Assembly: GCA_028710415.1 (NCBI GenBank)
Contig: JAQTUE010000001.1
Coordinates: forward strand, 186,001-250,000
From: Paludibacter sp.
GTDB lineage: Bacteria > Bacteroidota > Bacteroidia > Bacteroidales > Paludibacteraceae
DNA length: 64,000 nucleotides
Direction of reading: 5' to 3'
In this document: positions 8,908-17,678 of the stretch, piece by piece
How positions within the stretch are numbered: the stretch's first letter is position 1
Layout of the letters: each line of letters starts with the position of its first letter
Made by a program: the position numbers and the translations under genes
The notes under the pieces: model-generated
What the model saw: only the letters and a program-made list of their open reading frames with translations
Databases searched by the model: none
Told to the model about the DNA's origin: nothing

Positions 8908-8915
8908 TATCTTTG
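8908..8915 (+). promoter_or_regulatory. -7 box of the menaquinone cluster
   Basis: TATCTTTG, an exact Bacteroidota -7 box, about 45 nt upstream of the ATG at 8960. A transcription start near 8921 would make the ATG at 8960 the natural first codon. Confidence 0.65.
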
Positions 8916-8959
8916 TATCCTTGTTAAAATGGGGACTAATCAATTTAAATTTAATCAGT

Positions 8960-9388
8960 ATGACTCAACTACTCACGGTGGAAGAGCTTAATAATCTGTG
9001 TAAAAGCACAATGATTGAGCATTTAGGGATTGAATTTACGGAGCTGTCAGCCGGCAGGGTGGTAGCCCGAATGCCCATTGACGGGAGAACAATACAGCCA
9101 ATGAAACGTTTGCATGGTGGAGCTATCATGACTTTAGCCGAATCGGCGGGTAGTGCCGGCTCGCTGGCATTGGTGGATTATTCGAAGTTTCAGGTGCTTG
9201 GTGTTGAAATCAGTGGAAGTCATGTAGGTTCAACGTCCGGGGATTATGTGTTGGCTGAAGCGATTATCGTCCATCAGGGAGCCAGTTCGCATGTCTGGGA
9301 AATCCATGTCAGGGATATCAAAAATACCCTGTTATCTGTCTGCCGTCTTACAAATCGAATCATTCCTATCAAGAACAAAGCTGAATAA
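8960..9388 (+). CDS. menI: Hotdog thioesterase, probable DHNA-CoA hydrolase
   Basis: A 142-residue PaaI/YbdB-type hotdog-fold thioesterase. LHGGAIMTLAESAGSAGS carries the conserved His-Gly-Gly-x5-Glu active site region, and ISGSHVGSTSGDYVLAEA the following strand. Its stop overlaps the menF ATG by one base (TAATG), so it is the first gene of the menaquinone cluster; the missing step in such clusters is hydrolysis of 1,4-dihydroxy-2-naphthoyl-CoA, which PaaI-like proteins (MenI) catalyse. The open frame extends to a TTG at 8921, but this would coincide with the predicted transcription start, so I choose the ATG at 8960. The specific substrate is inferred from context. Confidence 0.83.
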   Translation: MTQLLTVEELNNLCKSTMIEHLGIEFTELSAGRVVARMPIDGRTIQPMKRLHGGAIMTLAESAGSAGSLALVDYSKFQVLGVEISGSHVGSTSGDYVLAEAIIVHQGASSHVWEIHVRDIKNTLLSVCRLTNRIIPIKNKAE

Positions 9389-10527
9389 TGAGTCTGGAAC
9401 AATCCTCATATCAATCCCTCATAAAGCTGCAACAGGTTTGTCTGAAACAGAACATTCCCATTGCGTCCTATCGTTTACCCCTGCAGCAGGATATTACAAC
9501 CCTGGTGCAGTATCAATCATCTCCTGTCCGAATTGATTTTACAACCCGGGCAAGTCAGGAACAGGGATTTGTGATTGCCCCCTTTGTTGAAACTGATGCT
9601 TGTAGCACCTATATCCTGAATCCCGATTTTATATTTCATGATGATGCTGTAGATTCTGCAGCAATAGAATTGTTGTCCAAACATAGTGGATACCAGAATG
9701 TAGAGAAACGATCAGTAAAAGATATTATTACAACCACACGTGAAGACTTTATTCGTCAGGTGAATGATGCCAAAGAGGCTATGCAGGCTGGTGAATTCCA
9801 TAAAGTGGTACTGTCGAAAGTCAGGGTGGAAAATCTGAATGAGGACTTTGATGCAAGCACTTTTTTCCTTCAATTATGCAATACTTATCCCCATGCCTTT
9901 GTGTACCTGGTTCAACTTCCTGAAGCAGGTTGCTGGATAGGAGCCACCCCTGAGCCTTTGTTGGTGGTTGAGGAAGGAAAAGTAAAGACCGTATCGCTTG
10001 CCGGAACTCAAATAGCTTCTGATGCTGAGGTTGATTCATATGTTTGGAGCAGTAAGGAACTTGAAGAACAGGGCATTGTCACCGGTTTTGTAGAAAAGAC
10101 ATTGCAATCGCTGAATATCAACAAGTTTTCAAAGAATGGACCTTCAAATTATAAAGCAGCCAACCTGATCCATCTTAGAACAAGCTTTGAATTCGAGTCA
10201 GAAGATTTGGGAGATAGGTTGGGCGATTTTATCAAAGCATTGCACCCCACTCCTTCGGTAGGTGGTTTGCCCAAGGATGCTGCCCGTAAGTTTATCCTGG
10301 GGCATGAAAGCTACCACCGAAGTTATTATACCGGGTTCCTGGGACCTGTCAACATTGAACACAAAAGCAATATCTTTGTTAACTTAAGGTGCCTGCAATT
10401 GTTTCAAAAGCAATTTGTGCTTTACAGTGGGGCAGGTATTACCACTTCGTCCATTGCAGAGCGGGAATGGGAGGAGACAGATAATAAGATGATGACCATG
10501 ATGAATGTCATGAATCGTACAATTTAA
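9388..10527 (+). CDS. menF: Isochorismate synthase
   Basis: A 379-residue chorismate-utilising enzyme converting chorismate to isochorismate, the first committed step to menaquinone. Family motifs are clear in the C-terminal half: KVVLSKVRV, CWIGATPEPLL, TVSLAGTQ, LHPTPSVGGLPK, the Mg/general-base region GHESYHRSYYTGFLGP and LYSGAGITTSSIAEREWEET. The length fits MenF/EntC. Isochorismate could also feed siderophores, but menD directly follows and the whole pathway is around it. It overlaps the thioesterase stop by one base and is followed by a perfect hairpin before menD. Confidence 0.95.
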   Translation: MSLEQSSYQSLIKLQQVCLKQNIPIASYRLPLQQDITTLVQYQSSPVRIDFTTRASQEQGFVIAPFVETDACSTYILNPDFIFHDDAVDSAAIELLSKHSGYQNVEKRSVKDIITTTREDFIRQVNDAKEAMQAGEFHKVVLSKVRVENLNEDFDASTFFLQLCNTYPHAFVYLVQLPEAGCWIGATPEPLLVVEEGKVKTVSLAGTQIASDAEVDSYVWSSKELEEQGIVTGFVEKTLQSLNINKFSKNGPSNYKAANLIHLRTSFEFESEDLGDRLGDFIKALHPTPSVGGLPKDAARKFILGHESYHRSYYTGFLGPVNIEHKSNIFVNLRCLQLFQKQFVLYSGAGITTSSIAEREWEETDNKMMTMMNVMNRTI

Positions 10528-10530
10528 ATC

Positions 10531-10563
10531 AACTTTTCCAAAGTTCCAAACTTTGGAAAAGTT
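10531..10563. repeat. Perfect hairpin between menF and menD
   Basis: Two 14-nt arms (aacttttccaaagt and actttggaaaagtt) with a five-base loop, starting three bases after the menF stop codon. There is no T-run, so it is a poor terminator and more likely a processing site, mRNA-stabilising hairpin or dispersed palindromic repeat. Confidence 0.75.
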
Positions 10564-10581
10564 ACTAAATCGCAAATAGAT

Positions 10582-12258
10582 ATGAATCATTTCCGTCAGG
10601 GAATTAAGAACCTACCCGAAATATGCTTCCAGCAAGGAGTACGCAAAGTAATCATTGCCCCGGGCTCGCGGAATGCACCTTTAATTCTGGCTTTTACTTC
10701 CCATACCGGACTTGAATGTTTAAGCATTACCGACGAGCGTTCGGCTGGCTACTTTGCTGTTGGCATTGCCCAACACAGCAATGAACCGGTGGCATTGATC
10801 TGTACTTCCGGAACTGCGGTACTTAATTTTGCACCTGCCATTTCAGAAGCCTATTATCAAAATCTGCCCTTGTTGGTTTTCACTGCCGACCGTCCTGCTG
10901 AACTGATTGACCAGGCTGATGGACAGACGCTTCGTCAGGAAAATGTGTATGGCAATTATATAAAAGCAAATTTTGTATTGCCTGTTGAGACAGTGCTGGC
11001 TGTTGATTTGCAATTCTCTGATCGTCAGGTCTCACAGGCCATTGATACAGCAGTATCCTATCCGCAAGGGCCGGTACAAATCAATGTGCCTATGCGGGAA
11101 CCGATTTATACTCCTTTACCCGAAACACATTCTTTTCCAAAGATATTTAAAACTCTGGAGAGTGTAATTACCCCAACCAAGGAAAGCCTGAAAAAGTTGC
11201 AGAATTTATGGACTTCTTCCCCAAAGAAAATGGTGGTCTTTGGAGTCTCTTCCAAAAATGAACAGCTTAACGCATTGGCAAACCTGTTGGCTAATGAGCC
11301 TGATGTGGTTGTCATAGCTGAGAATCTGTCGAATATAAGTGGCGAAAAGATTATAACCCGCCCTGAATCATTTTTCTCTTCCCTTACCCCTGAAAGCAAA
11401 GCTTCATTCAAACCCGATTTGCTCATTACGATCGGGCATTCCGTGATTTGCAAACAGCTGAAGTTATTTTTAAGGGAATATCAGGCTGCCGCTCAATGGC
11501 AACTTGAATCTTCGTTGCCATACATTGATACCTACAAATGCCTCAATGTGATTATTCCAGGATCAGCAGGTGATATCCTGATGAAGATGCCTTTTGGTAA
11601 AACAAAAAGCAATTATTCAGACACATTTCAAACTCAAAATCAGATTATAGCAAGACGCCATGATGCTTTTATAGAAAATGCTCCCTTGTCGGATATGAGT
11701 GCTGTCATAAATTTGCTTCATCTGGTGCCTGCAAATACACAACTTCATTTGGCCAACAGTACTTCAGTCCGTTGGACGCAGTTATTCCCGACACGAAGCG
11801 ATTTATCCTACTATTGCAACCGGGGTACTTCGGGCATTGACGGGAGCTTGTCCACGGCAGCAGGATTTGCTTATTCGTCGAAACAACCAACTCTCTTCCT
11901 CACCGGCGATTTATCGTTTATCTATGATTCCAACGGATTGTGGAATAATTATATTGGAACTAATTTTAAAATCGTTGTGCTGAATAACAATGGCGGTAAT
12001 ATCTTCCGGTTTATAGGCGATCCTCAATTAATGAAATCGTGCGAACAGTTCTTTACCACCCCCCATCATGTGAAGATTAAATCCCTGGTGGAAGCTTACG
12101 GGTTGAAATACATTGCATGTAAACAAGACTCTGAACAGGTAGATGCACTGAAAGAATTGTTTGCATCCGATCAGGCTACCGTGCTTGAGATATTTACGGA
12201 TGCTGATTTAAATACAGAGAATTACAAGGGGTATTTTAGGAATATAAAGAAAGCCTAA
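10582..12258 (+). CDS. menD: SEPHCHC synthase
   Basis: A 558-residue thiamine-diphosphate enzyme that joins isochorismate and 2-oxoglutarate to give SEPHCHC. The N-terminal domain has IIAPGSRNAPLILAF, ITDERSAGYFAVGIA with the activating Glu, and LICTSGTAVLNFAPAISEAYY; the C-terminal TDP domain shows GTSGIDGSLSTAAGFAY and TGDLSFIYDSNGL followed by an Asn-rich VVLNNNGGNIF, the metal/TDP site. Length matches the family. It follows menF by 54 bp across a hairpin; its stop is followed immediately by a palindromic repeat and then menB. Confidence 0.96.
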   Translation: MNHFRQGIKNLPEICFQQGVRKVIIAPGSRNAPLILAFTSHTGLECLSITDERSAGYFAVGIAQHSNEPVALICTSGTAVLNFAPAISEAYYQNLPLLVFTADRPAELIDQADGQTLRQENVYGNYIKANFVLPVETVLAVDLQFSDRQVSQAIDTAVSYPQGPVQINVPMREPIYTPLPETHSFPKIFKTLESVITPTKESLKKLQNLWTSSPKKMVVFGVSSKNEQLNALANLLANEPDVVVIAENLSNISGEKIITRPESFFSSLTPESKASFKPDLLITIGHSVICKQLKLFLREYQAAAQWQLESSLPYIDTYKCLNVIIPGSAGDILMKMPFGKTKSNYSDTFQTQNQIIARRHDAFIENAPLSDMSAVINLLHLVPANTQLHLANSTSVRWTQLFPTRSDLSYYCNRGTSGIDGSLSTAAGFAYSSKQPTLFLTGDLSFIYDSNGLWNNYIGTNFKIVVLNNNGGNIFRFIGDPQLMKSCEQFFTTPHHVKIKSLVEAYGLKYIACKQDSEQVDALKELFASDQATVLEIFTDADLNTENYKGYFRNIKKA

Positions 12259-12353
12259 GAACCCCTAACCCCTAAAGGGGAATAAGAAATTGTTTGTTAA
12301 AAACAAATTTAAAATACTAACTGCTCTTTTTCCCCTTTAGGGGTTAGGGGTTC
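12259..12353. repeat. cccctaaagggg palindrome element, copy 1
   Basis: Perfect 23-bp inverted repeat (12259-12281 and 12331-12353) around a 49-bp AT-rich core. Each arm itself contains a palindrome, cccctaaagggg, next to aacccctaacccc. The left arm begins right after the menD stop. A related, larger copy lies at 58799-58993. Confidence 0.85.
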
Positions 12354-12366
12354 TACTTACAAAATT

Positions 12367-13182
12367 ATGAGAAACTGGACAACTATTAAAGAATTTGAAG
12401 AAATAAAGTTTGAGTATTTCGAAGGAATAGGCAAGATTACCATCAACCGTCCGCGGTACCGCAATGCGTTTACACCCGATACCATTAAAGAAATTATTGA
12501 GTGCATGGTGTTTTGCCGGGATAGCCAGGATATCGCCACAGTGATCCTGACCGGTGAAGGCGATAAGGCATTTTGCAGTGGAGGTGACATCAATGTAAAG
12601 CAAATTGGCGGATATATCGGGAAAGATGGCATCCCACGCCTGAATGTGCTTGACCTGCAAAAACTGATACGCAGCCTGCCAAAGCCTGTTGTGGCTATGG
12701 TAAATGGTTTTGCGATTGGTGGCGGTCACGTCTTGCATGTGGTGTGTGACTTGTCCATTGCTTCCGAGAATGCAATCTTTGGACAGACAGGTCCTAAAGT
12801 AGGAAGCTTTGATGCAGGCTTTGGATCTTCATACCTGGCCCGTGTGGTAGGACAGAAGAAAGCCCGTGAGATCTGGTTCCTGTGCAAGCAATACTCTGCT
12901 GCCGAAGCTTATGACATGGGACTGGTCAACAAGGTAGTACCTTTCGACCAGCTGGAAGACGAAACAGTGGACTGGTGCAAGCAAATGATGCAACACAGTC
13001 CGTTGGCATTGCGCATGATCAAGGCAGGCCTGAATGCAGAACTTGATGGACAGGCAGGTATCCAGGAATTAGCCGGGAATGCCACTATGCTCTATTACAT
13101 GACCGAAGAAGCGCATGAAGGGAAGAATGCTTTCCTGGAAAAAAGGAAGCCTGATTTCTCGAAATTCCCTAAAATGCCGTAA
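12367..13182 (+). CDS. menB: 1,4-dihydroxy-2-naphthoyl-CoA synthase
   Basis: A 271-residue crotonase-fold enzyme that closes the second ring of the naphthoquinone from o-succinylbenzoyl-CoA. Diagnostic MenB segments are [38 protein letters not shown] (oxyanion hole) and [17 protein letters not shown] with the catalytic Asp/Ser region, then [21 protein letters not shown]. Length is normal. It sits between menD and menA, separated from menD by the palindromic element and from menA by 160 bp of short repeats. Confidence 0.96.
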   Translation: MRNWTTIKEFEEIKFEYFEGIGKITINRPRYRNAFTPDTIKEIIECMVFCRDSQDIATVILTGEGDKAFCSGGDINVKQIGGYIGKDGIPRLNVLDLQKLIRSLPKPVVAMVNGFAIGGGHVLHVVCDLSIASENAIFGQTGPKVGSFDAGFGSSYLARVVGQKKAREIWFLCKQYSAAEAYDMGLVNKVVPFDQLEDETVDWCKQMMQHSPLALRMIKAGLNAELDGQAGIQELAGNATMLYYMTEEAHEGKNAFLEKRKPDFSKFPKMP

Positions 13183-13187
13183 GTGGT

Positions 13188-13333
13188 GATTGGTTGATTA
13201 AGTTAATTGGTTGATTGGTTAATTAAGTTCATCACTTAAACGGGACGTCTCATTGTTCCGTTGGTTATTTGATAAATGAGTGACACAATCTTTATTCTTT
13301 TGTCTTGATTCTTGAATCTTGATTCTTTGCTCT
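13188..13333 (+). repeat. Short-word repeats between menB and menA
   Basis: Seven bases after the menB stop, ggttgatt/aagttaat words repeat (13190-13222), the reverse complement of the cttaatcaaccaatt family in front of folB. A second group, cttgattcttgaatcttg, fills 13304-13329 in the leader of menA and resembles, in reverse, the caagaatcaag words after queC. Confidence 0.65.
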
Positions 13334-13343
13334 AAAAAATAAT

Positions 13344-14243
13344 ATGAAAATAAAACCCTGGATAGAAGCTTTTAGGCTTCGTACCTTACCTCTGGCATTG
13401 TCGAATACCATTATAGGTTCGTGCCTGGCGGCTGCTGATTATAAGTTTCGCTGGCCGGTATTTGGTTTGGCGGCATTGACCACCATCATGCTGCAGATCA
13501 TGTCGAACATGGCCAATGATTATGGAGATTTTGTAAACGGGAAAGACACTGCCGAGCGTATTGGCCCCAAGCGCATGGTGCAATCGGGTGAAATAACCCC
13601 AGCAATCATGTTGCGGGGAATTATTCTTATTGGAATATTGTGTGCAATTTCTGGAGTATCCCTGATTGTGATTGGTACAGAGGGAATGGATGTTTCTAAA
13701 CTAATAAGTTTTGGAGTCCTGGGACTTGGTGCCATGATAGCAGCTATTAAATATACCATGGGAAAAAATCCGTATGGTTACAGGGGCTTAGGTGATATAT
13801 TTGTGTTTATTTTCTTTGGCCTGGTGGGTGTAATTGGAACCTATTTCCTGCACACCCAAACCTTTCGCTGGGATCTGTTGCTGCCGGCTTCTGCCATTGG
13901 CATGCTAAGTACCGGGGTTCTGAACATGAACAATATGCGGGATTATGAAGCCGATAAGAATGCAGGTAAAAAGACCATCGTGGTTGCTATGGGTACAAAA
14001 AATGCAGCCTTGTACCACTTGTTTTTAGTGGGAGGTGCCATGATGTTAGCCATTGTCTATACCCTGTTGAATTATCATACCCCCTGGCAATATTTATTTG
14101 TGTTATCATTTCCGATCCTGTTCCTGAATCTGAAAAAGGTATTTACCTACAAAAATGCATTGGAGTTGTATCCTGAATTACCAAGGGTATCCATGGCCAG
14201 CCTGGTATTTGCATTGACTTTTGGGATTGGATTATTACTTTAA
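13344..14243 (+). CDS. menA: DHNA polyprenyltransferase
   Basis: A 299-residue UbiA-family prenyltransferase with eight to nine membrane helices that attaches the isoprenoid tail to 1,4-dihydroxy-2-naphthoate at the cytoplasmic membrane. The first Asp-rich motif is NMANDYGDFVNGKD (around residue 55), followed by GPKRMVQSGEIT; the second is NNMRDYEADKNAGKKT near residue 200. N-terminal WIEAFRLRTLPLALSN is typical of MenA. It follows menB in the same direction and appears to end the first part of the cluster; a new promoter follows. Confidence 0.95.
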   Translation: MKIKPWIEAFRLRTLPLALSNTIIGSCLAAADYKFRWPVFGLAALTTIMLQIMSNMANDYGDFVNGKDTAERIGPKRMVQSGEITPAIMLRGIILIGILCAISGVSLIVIGTEGMDVSKLISFGVLGLGAMIAAIKYTMGKNPYGYRGLGDIFVFIFFGLVGVIGTYFLHTQTFRWDLLLPASAIGMLSTGVLNMNNMRDYEADKNAGKKTIVVAMGTKNAALYHLFLVGGAMMLAIVYTLLNYHTPWQYLFVLSFPILFLNLKKVFTYKNALELYPELPRVSMASLVFALTFGIGLLL

Positions 14244-14370
14244 AGTGTTGTATTAATGATATTTAAAACTGCATTTTGTTTGAATAGCTATGCCTGAATG
14301 AAATAAATCGGAGTCATTAAGCGGTTCAAAACAGGCAACCCTAAAAAATGAAATATACCTACATGTAGTG

Positions 14371-14402
14371 ATTGTCTGGCATTATTGAATAGAGTAATTT
14401 TG
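14371..14402 (+). promoter_or_regulatory. Promoter before the beta-barrel-like gene
   Basis: A TTG -33 element at 14372-14374, a 20-bp spacer and a TAATTTTG -7 box at 14395-14402 match the Bacteroidota consensus. The ATG at 14441 lies about 38 nt downstream. This would start a second transcript carrying the barrel, cytochrome, menC and menE genes. Confidence 0.65.
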
Positions 14403-14440
14403 CATTGAAAATTTATTAATCAATAATAAAAAACATTTCA

Positions 14441-15238
14441 ATGAAAAAGATTCTATTTATCGCATCACTATTTTTAGTATTGGCAGTGAACGCACAGGAC
14501 CGTCTGTTTACATATACGTATCAAAGCAATGTCCTGAATAAAGGGCAAAAGGAATTGGAAGTCTGGTCGACAATGAAAACAGGTCATCAGGATTATTTCC
14601 GTGGGTTTGATCATACCCTTGAATTTGAAACAGGGTTAGGCAGTAATCTGCAAACCGCATTTTACCTGAATTCATCGTATTCAAAAGGAATTGTCACCGA
14701 AAATGGCATTCAAAGTGTGGAAGATGATAAAAGCTTTAGCTTTGCCAATGAGTGGAAATTAAAGTTGACTGATCCTGTCAGTAATCCCATTGGTTCTGCC
14801 GTGTATGTTGAATATACATTGAGCCCTGCAGAGGTTGAACTGGAAGGAAAGCTGATCTTCGACAAGCAGATTGGCAAAACGGTACAGGCTTTGAATATCT
14901 CCGGTGAATATGAGTTTGTCAATGAGCTGGTGCCTGTAAATTCGTTGATTGAAGTGCAGAAAGGTCATGAGGTAAAACTTAACCTGAATTACGGTCTTGC
15001 CTGGCAGCTCAATAAACATTTCTCCGTTGGTTTGGAGGCATACAACAACAACCTGTTCCGAAACAATGCGTTTGAGTTTTCTGTTTTATCAGCAGGGCCT
15101 TGTATTTCGTATTATACCGAAGGTTTTTGGGTGAATCTTTCGGTATTGCCTCAGATTACTGACTTAAAATCCGGAAAACTAGATTATACAGAAAATGAAA
15201 AACTCAGGACACGTTTGCTCTTCTCGTTCGCGTTATAA
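14441..15238 (+). CDS. Predicted outer-membrane beta-barrel-like protein
   Basis: A 265-residue exported protein of unknown function. A signal peptide (MKKILFIASLFLVLAVNAQ) is followed by alternating polar/hydrophobic strands such as LQTAFYLNSSYSKG, KHFSVGLEAYNNN and FWVNLSVLPQI, and the chain ends in LLFSFAL with a terminal aromatic-type strand, as in outer-membrane barrels. No catalytic motif is visible. It overlaps the start of the cytochrome c gene by 44 bases and is co-directional with menC and menE, so a link to respiration is possible but unproven. Confidence 0.7.
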   Translation: MKKILFIASLFLVLAVNAQDRLFTYTYQSNVLNKGQKELEVWSTMKTGHQDYFRGFDHTLEFETGLGSNLQTAFYLNSSYSKGIVTENGIQSVEDDKSFSFANEWKLKLTDPVSNPIGSAVYVEYTLSPAEVELEGKLIFDKQIGKTVQALNISGEYEFVNELVPVNSLIEVQKGHEVKLNLNYGLAWQLNKHFSVGLEAYNNNLFRNNAFEFSVLSAGPCISYYTEGFWVNLSVLPQITDLKSGKLDYTENEKLRTRLLFSFAL

Positions 15239-15530
15239 TAAAATTGGCGTTGTATTGATGCTGCTTTGCCTTGTCGGGTGCGTATCCGTTTTGTATATCC
15301 CGACAAGCAACGATGCCGTGAGTCAAAATGTTCCGTTACAAACGTTGACCAAAGGGCGGGATTTGTATGTCAAGAATTGCGGCAGTTGCCATAACCTGTA
15401 CCTGCCATCCCGGTTTACCAAATCAGAATGGAAGAAAATAACTGAGGATATGACCGAACGGGCAAAGATTACTAACTTGCAGGCAGAGCAAATCAGGCAA
15501 TACCTCGGGGTAGCTGCTAAGAAAGAATAA
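15195..15530 (+). CDS. Monohaem cytochrome c lipoprotein
   Basis: A 111-residue small protein with a lipobox (LVGC, Cys29) after a hydrophobic segment, and a haem c site CGSCH at residues 62-66. Met86 in ITEDMTER is a candidate second axial ligand. The fold is that of a minimal class I cytochrome c domain, as in many Bacteroidota DHC-type small cytochromes. It would be anchored to the periplasmic face of a membrane and carry electrons. The start codon lies inside the preceding gene (44-base overlap in another frame); no nearer Met leaves room for a signal. The gene sits between menA and menC. Confidence 0.85.
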   Translation: MKNSGHVCSSRSRYNKIGVVLMLLCLVGCVSVLYIPTSNDAVSQNVPLQTLTKGRDLYVKNCGSCHNLYLPSRFTKSEWKKITEDMTERAKITNLQAEQIRQYLGVAAKKE

Positions 15531-15554
15531 TCCGGTTCCTAAATTGAATAGACT

Positions 15555-16601
15555 ATGTTGAAAGCCCGGTATAAAACCATCGATCTTCACTTTAAATTCC
15601 CTGCAGGTACTTCCCGTGGGGTTTTATTGCATAAACCCTCTTCCTTCCTGATCCTGGAACGTGAAGGGTTTACGGGTATCGGGGAATGCTCCACCATTCC
15701 CGGCCTGAGCATTGATCCTGTTGAATCGTATACTGAAAAGCTTGACCTGCTTTGCAGTCTTTTGAATCAAGGGGCTGACCCTGTCACGATTAACCTGGAA
15801 GGATATCCCTCCATTTCTTTTGGACTGGAGACAGCCTTGTTGGACCTGGCTTCAAAAGGATCCAAATGCCTTTTCCCTGATTCAGCATTTACAAAAGGCC
15901 TGGCGGGGATTCCAATTAACGGTCTGGTGTGGATGGGTGATAAAGAGTTTATGGAAAAACAGATCCGCGAAAAGATTGAAGCCGGCTATAAATGCATTAA
16001 ACTCAAGGTGGGGGCCAATGATTTTGAAACCGAACTTGATATCCTGGCAGCCATCCGTGCCCAGTTCACAGCATCCGAACTGGAAATACGCCTGGATGCC
16101 AACGGCGCTTTCGGACCGCATGATGCCATGGATAAATTAAACCGGCTTTCGTTTTATGATATCCATTCCATCGAGCAGCCCATCCGGCAATACCAGTATG
16201 ATGCCATGGCGGATATTTGCGCATATTCCCCCATTCCCATTGTGTTGGATGAAGAATTGATCGGAATCAATTCGGCAGATAAGGAATTTATGCTGGAAAA
16301 GATAAAACCGGCTTATATTATTCTGAAGCCAAGTTTATTAGGTGGTTTCCATGAATCAGAGGAGTGGATACAGCTGGCTGATAAACATAAGATAGGCTGG
16401 TGGGTTACTTCCGCCCTGGAAGCCAATATCGGGTTGAATGCCATTGCACAATGGACATCTACCCTTGGTTCGCACATGCCGCAGGGTTTGGGTACCGGCC
16501 AATTGTATCATAACAATATCCCATCACCGCTTACCATTGAAAAGGCTAATCTCTATTACCGTCCTGAAAACAAGTGGGATGTAAGTTCAATTTTAATCTA
16601 A
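15555..16601 (+). CDS. menC: o-Succinylbenzoate synthase
   Basis: A 348-residue enolase-superfamily enzyme that dehydrates SHCHC to o-succinylbenzoate. The MLE-like barrel shows CIKLKVGA with the catalytic Lys pair, then metal ligands in IRLDANGAF (Asp), HSIEQPI (Glu) and VLDEELI (Asp), and the second Lys in IILKPSLLGGF. GIPINGLVWMG precedes the barrel. N-acylamino acid racemase or dipeptide epimerase would share this fold, but the position three bases upstream of menE settles the role. Confidence 0.93.
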   Translation: MLKARYKTIDLHFKFPAGTSRGVLLHKPSSFLILEREGFTGIGECSTIPGLSIDPVESYTEKLDLLCSLLNQGADPVTINLEGYPSISFGLETALLDLASKGSKCLFPDSAFTKGLAGIPINGLVWMGDKEFMEKQIREKIEAGYKCIKLKVGANDFETELDILAAIRAQFTASELEIRLDANGAFGPHDAMDKLNRLSFYDIHSIEQPIRQYQYDAMADICAYSPIPIVLDEELIGINSADKEFMLEKIKPAYIILKPSLLGGFHESEEWIQLADKHKIGWWVTSALEANIGLNAIAQWTSTLGSHMPQGLGTGQLYHNNIPSPLTIEKANLYYRPENKWDVSSILI

Positions 16602-16604
16602 GCG

Positions 16605-17678
16605 ATGGAAAGTATACTACTCAACGGCATTCGTTATGACTCTGAGAACCTGGATAAAATCTTTTGTTCCGGTGAATTCCCGGATTCATTCCGGGAGGCG
16701 ATATATGAATTCCTTCAGAACTGGTACGATGATACCGACTTTATTCTGGCAAATACTTCCGGTTCCACGGGTACGCCCAAGAGTATCCATTTGTCAAAGC
16801 AAAGCATGGTCAATTCAGCACGGATGACTAATCGCTACTTTGGACTGACTCCGGAGAGTGTCGGGCTGCTTTGTCTGCCGGCTACCTATATTGCGGGCAA
16901 AATGATGCTGGTGCGGGCTATGGAGGGTAAGTTTAACTTGCTGGCGGTAGAACCTTCGGCTAACCCGTTTAAAACGCTTCATACAGCCATCGACTTTGCT
17001 GCCATTACTCCCTATCAGCTGTTTCATTCTGCCGAAAGTCTGCAACAGTTTCCAGTACGGAAGATTATAGTGGGAGGGGGGCCTGTCACTACTAAACTTG
17101 AAAAACTTGCTGAGAACATCCCTGCTGAATTGTATGAGACCTATGGAATGACCGAGACCTGCTCGCACATTGCACTGCGTCGTTTCAATGGTGAGGAGAA
17201 ATCGGATTATTTTACCATCCTCGATGGGGTCGCTATCCGGCTGGATGAACGTGGATGCCTGGCTATCCGTGCCCCGCATTTGCTTCCCGATGAAATACAA
17301 ACAAACGATATTGTGGAACTCAAAGGGGATACTTCGTTCCGGTGGCTGGGCCGTGCCGATTCAACCATTAATTCCGGCGGCATCAAGATTCATCCCGAGC
17401 TGGTTGAACGAAAGCTCGAAGGTATCATTCCAACTCCCTTTTTTATCGCCTCCCTTTCCGACGAAGTACTAGAGAACAAGGTGGTACTGGTCATAGAATC
17501 GGAAGCATACTCCACAGAACAGGAAGAAGACTTAAAAGCCCGTTTGGAGAATGTCCTCTCAAAATATGAAATGCCAAAACAATTGTTTTATGTTCCAAAT
17601 TTTAGCTATTCAGAAAGCAATAAAGTCCTGCGCAAAGAGTCATTAGAAAAGGCTATCAATCAGATTTTCACAGATTAA
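16605..17678 (+). CDS. menE: o-Succinylbenzoate-CoA ligase
   Basis: A 357-residue AMP-forming acyl-CoA ligase (ANL family), short as MenE proteins of this phylum are. ATP-binding P-loop NTSGSTGTPKSIHLSK lies near residue 50, then KIIVGGGPVT, YETYGMTETCSH (A5 motif) and WLGRADSTINSGGIKIHPE (hinge); the C-terminal catalytic Lys is in NKVLRKES. It activates o-succinylbenzoate for MenB. It begins three bases after menC. The last codons (IFTD and stop) are encoded by the first copies of the cacagatt repeat that continues downstream. Confidence 0.94.
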   Translation: MESILLNGIRYDSENLDKIFCSGEFPDSFREAIYEFLQNWYDDTDFILANTSGSTGTPKSIHLSKQSMVNSARMTNRYFGLTPESVGLLCLPATYIAGKMMLVRAMEGKFNLLAVEPSANPFKTLHTAIDFAAITPYQLFHSAESLQQFPVRKIIVGGGPVTTKLEKLAENIPAELYETYGMTETCSHIALRRFNGEEKSDYFTILDGVAIRLDERGCLAIRAPHLLPDEIQTNDIVELKGDTSFRWLGRADSTINSGGIKIHPELVERKLEGIIPTPFFIASLSDEVLENKVVLVIESEAYSTEQEEDLKARLENVLSKYEMPKQLFYVPNFSYSESNKVLRKESLEKAINQIFTD

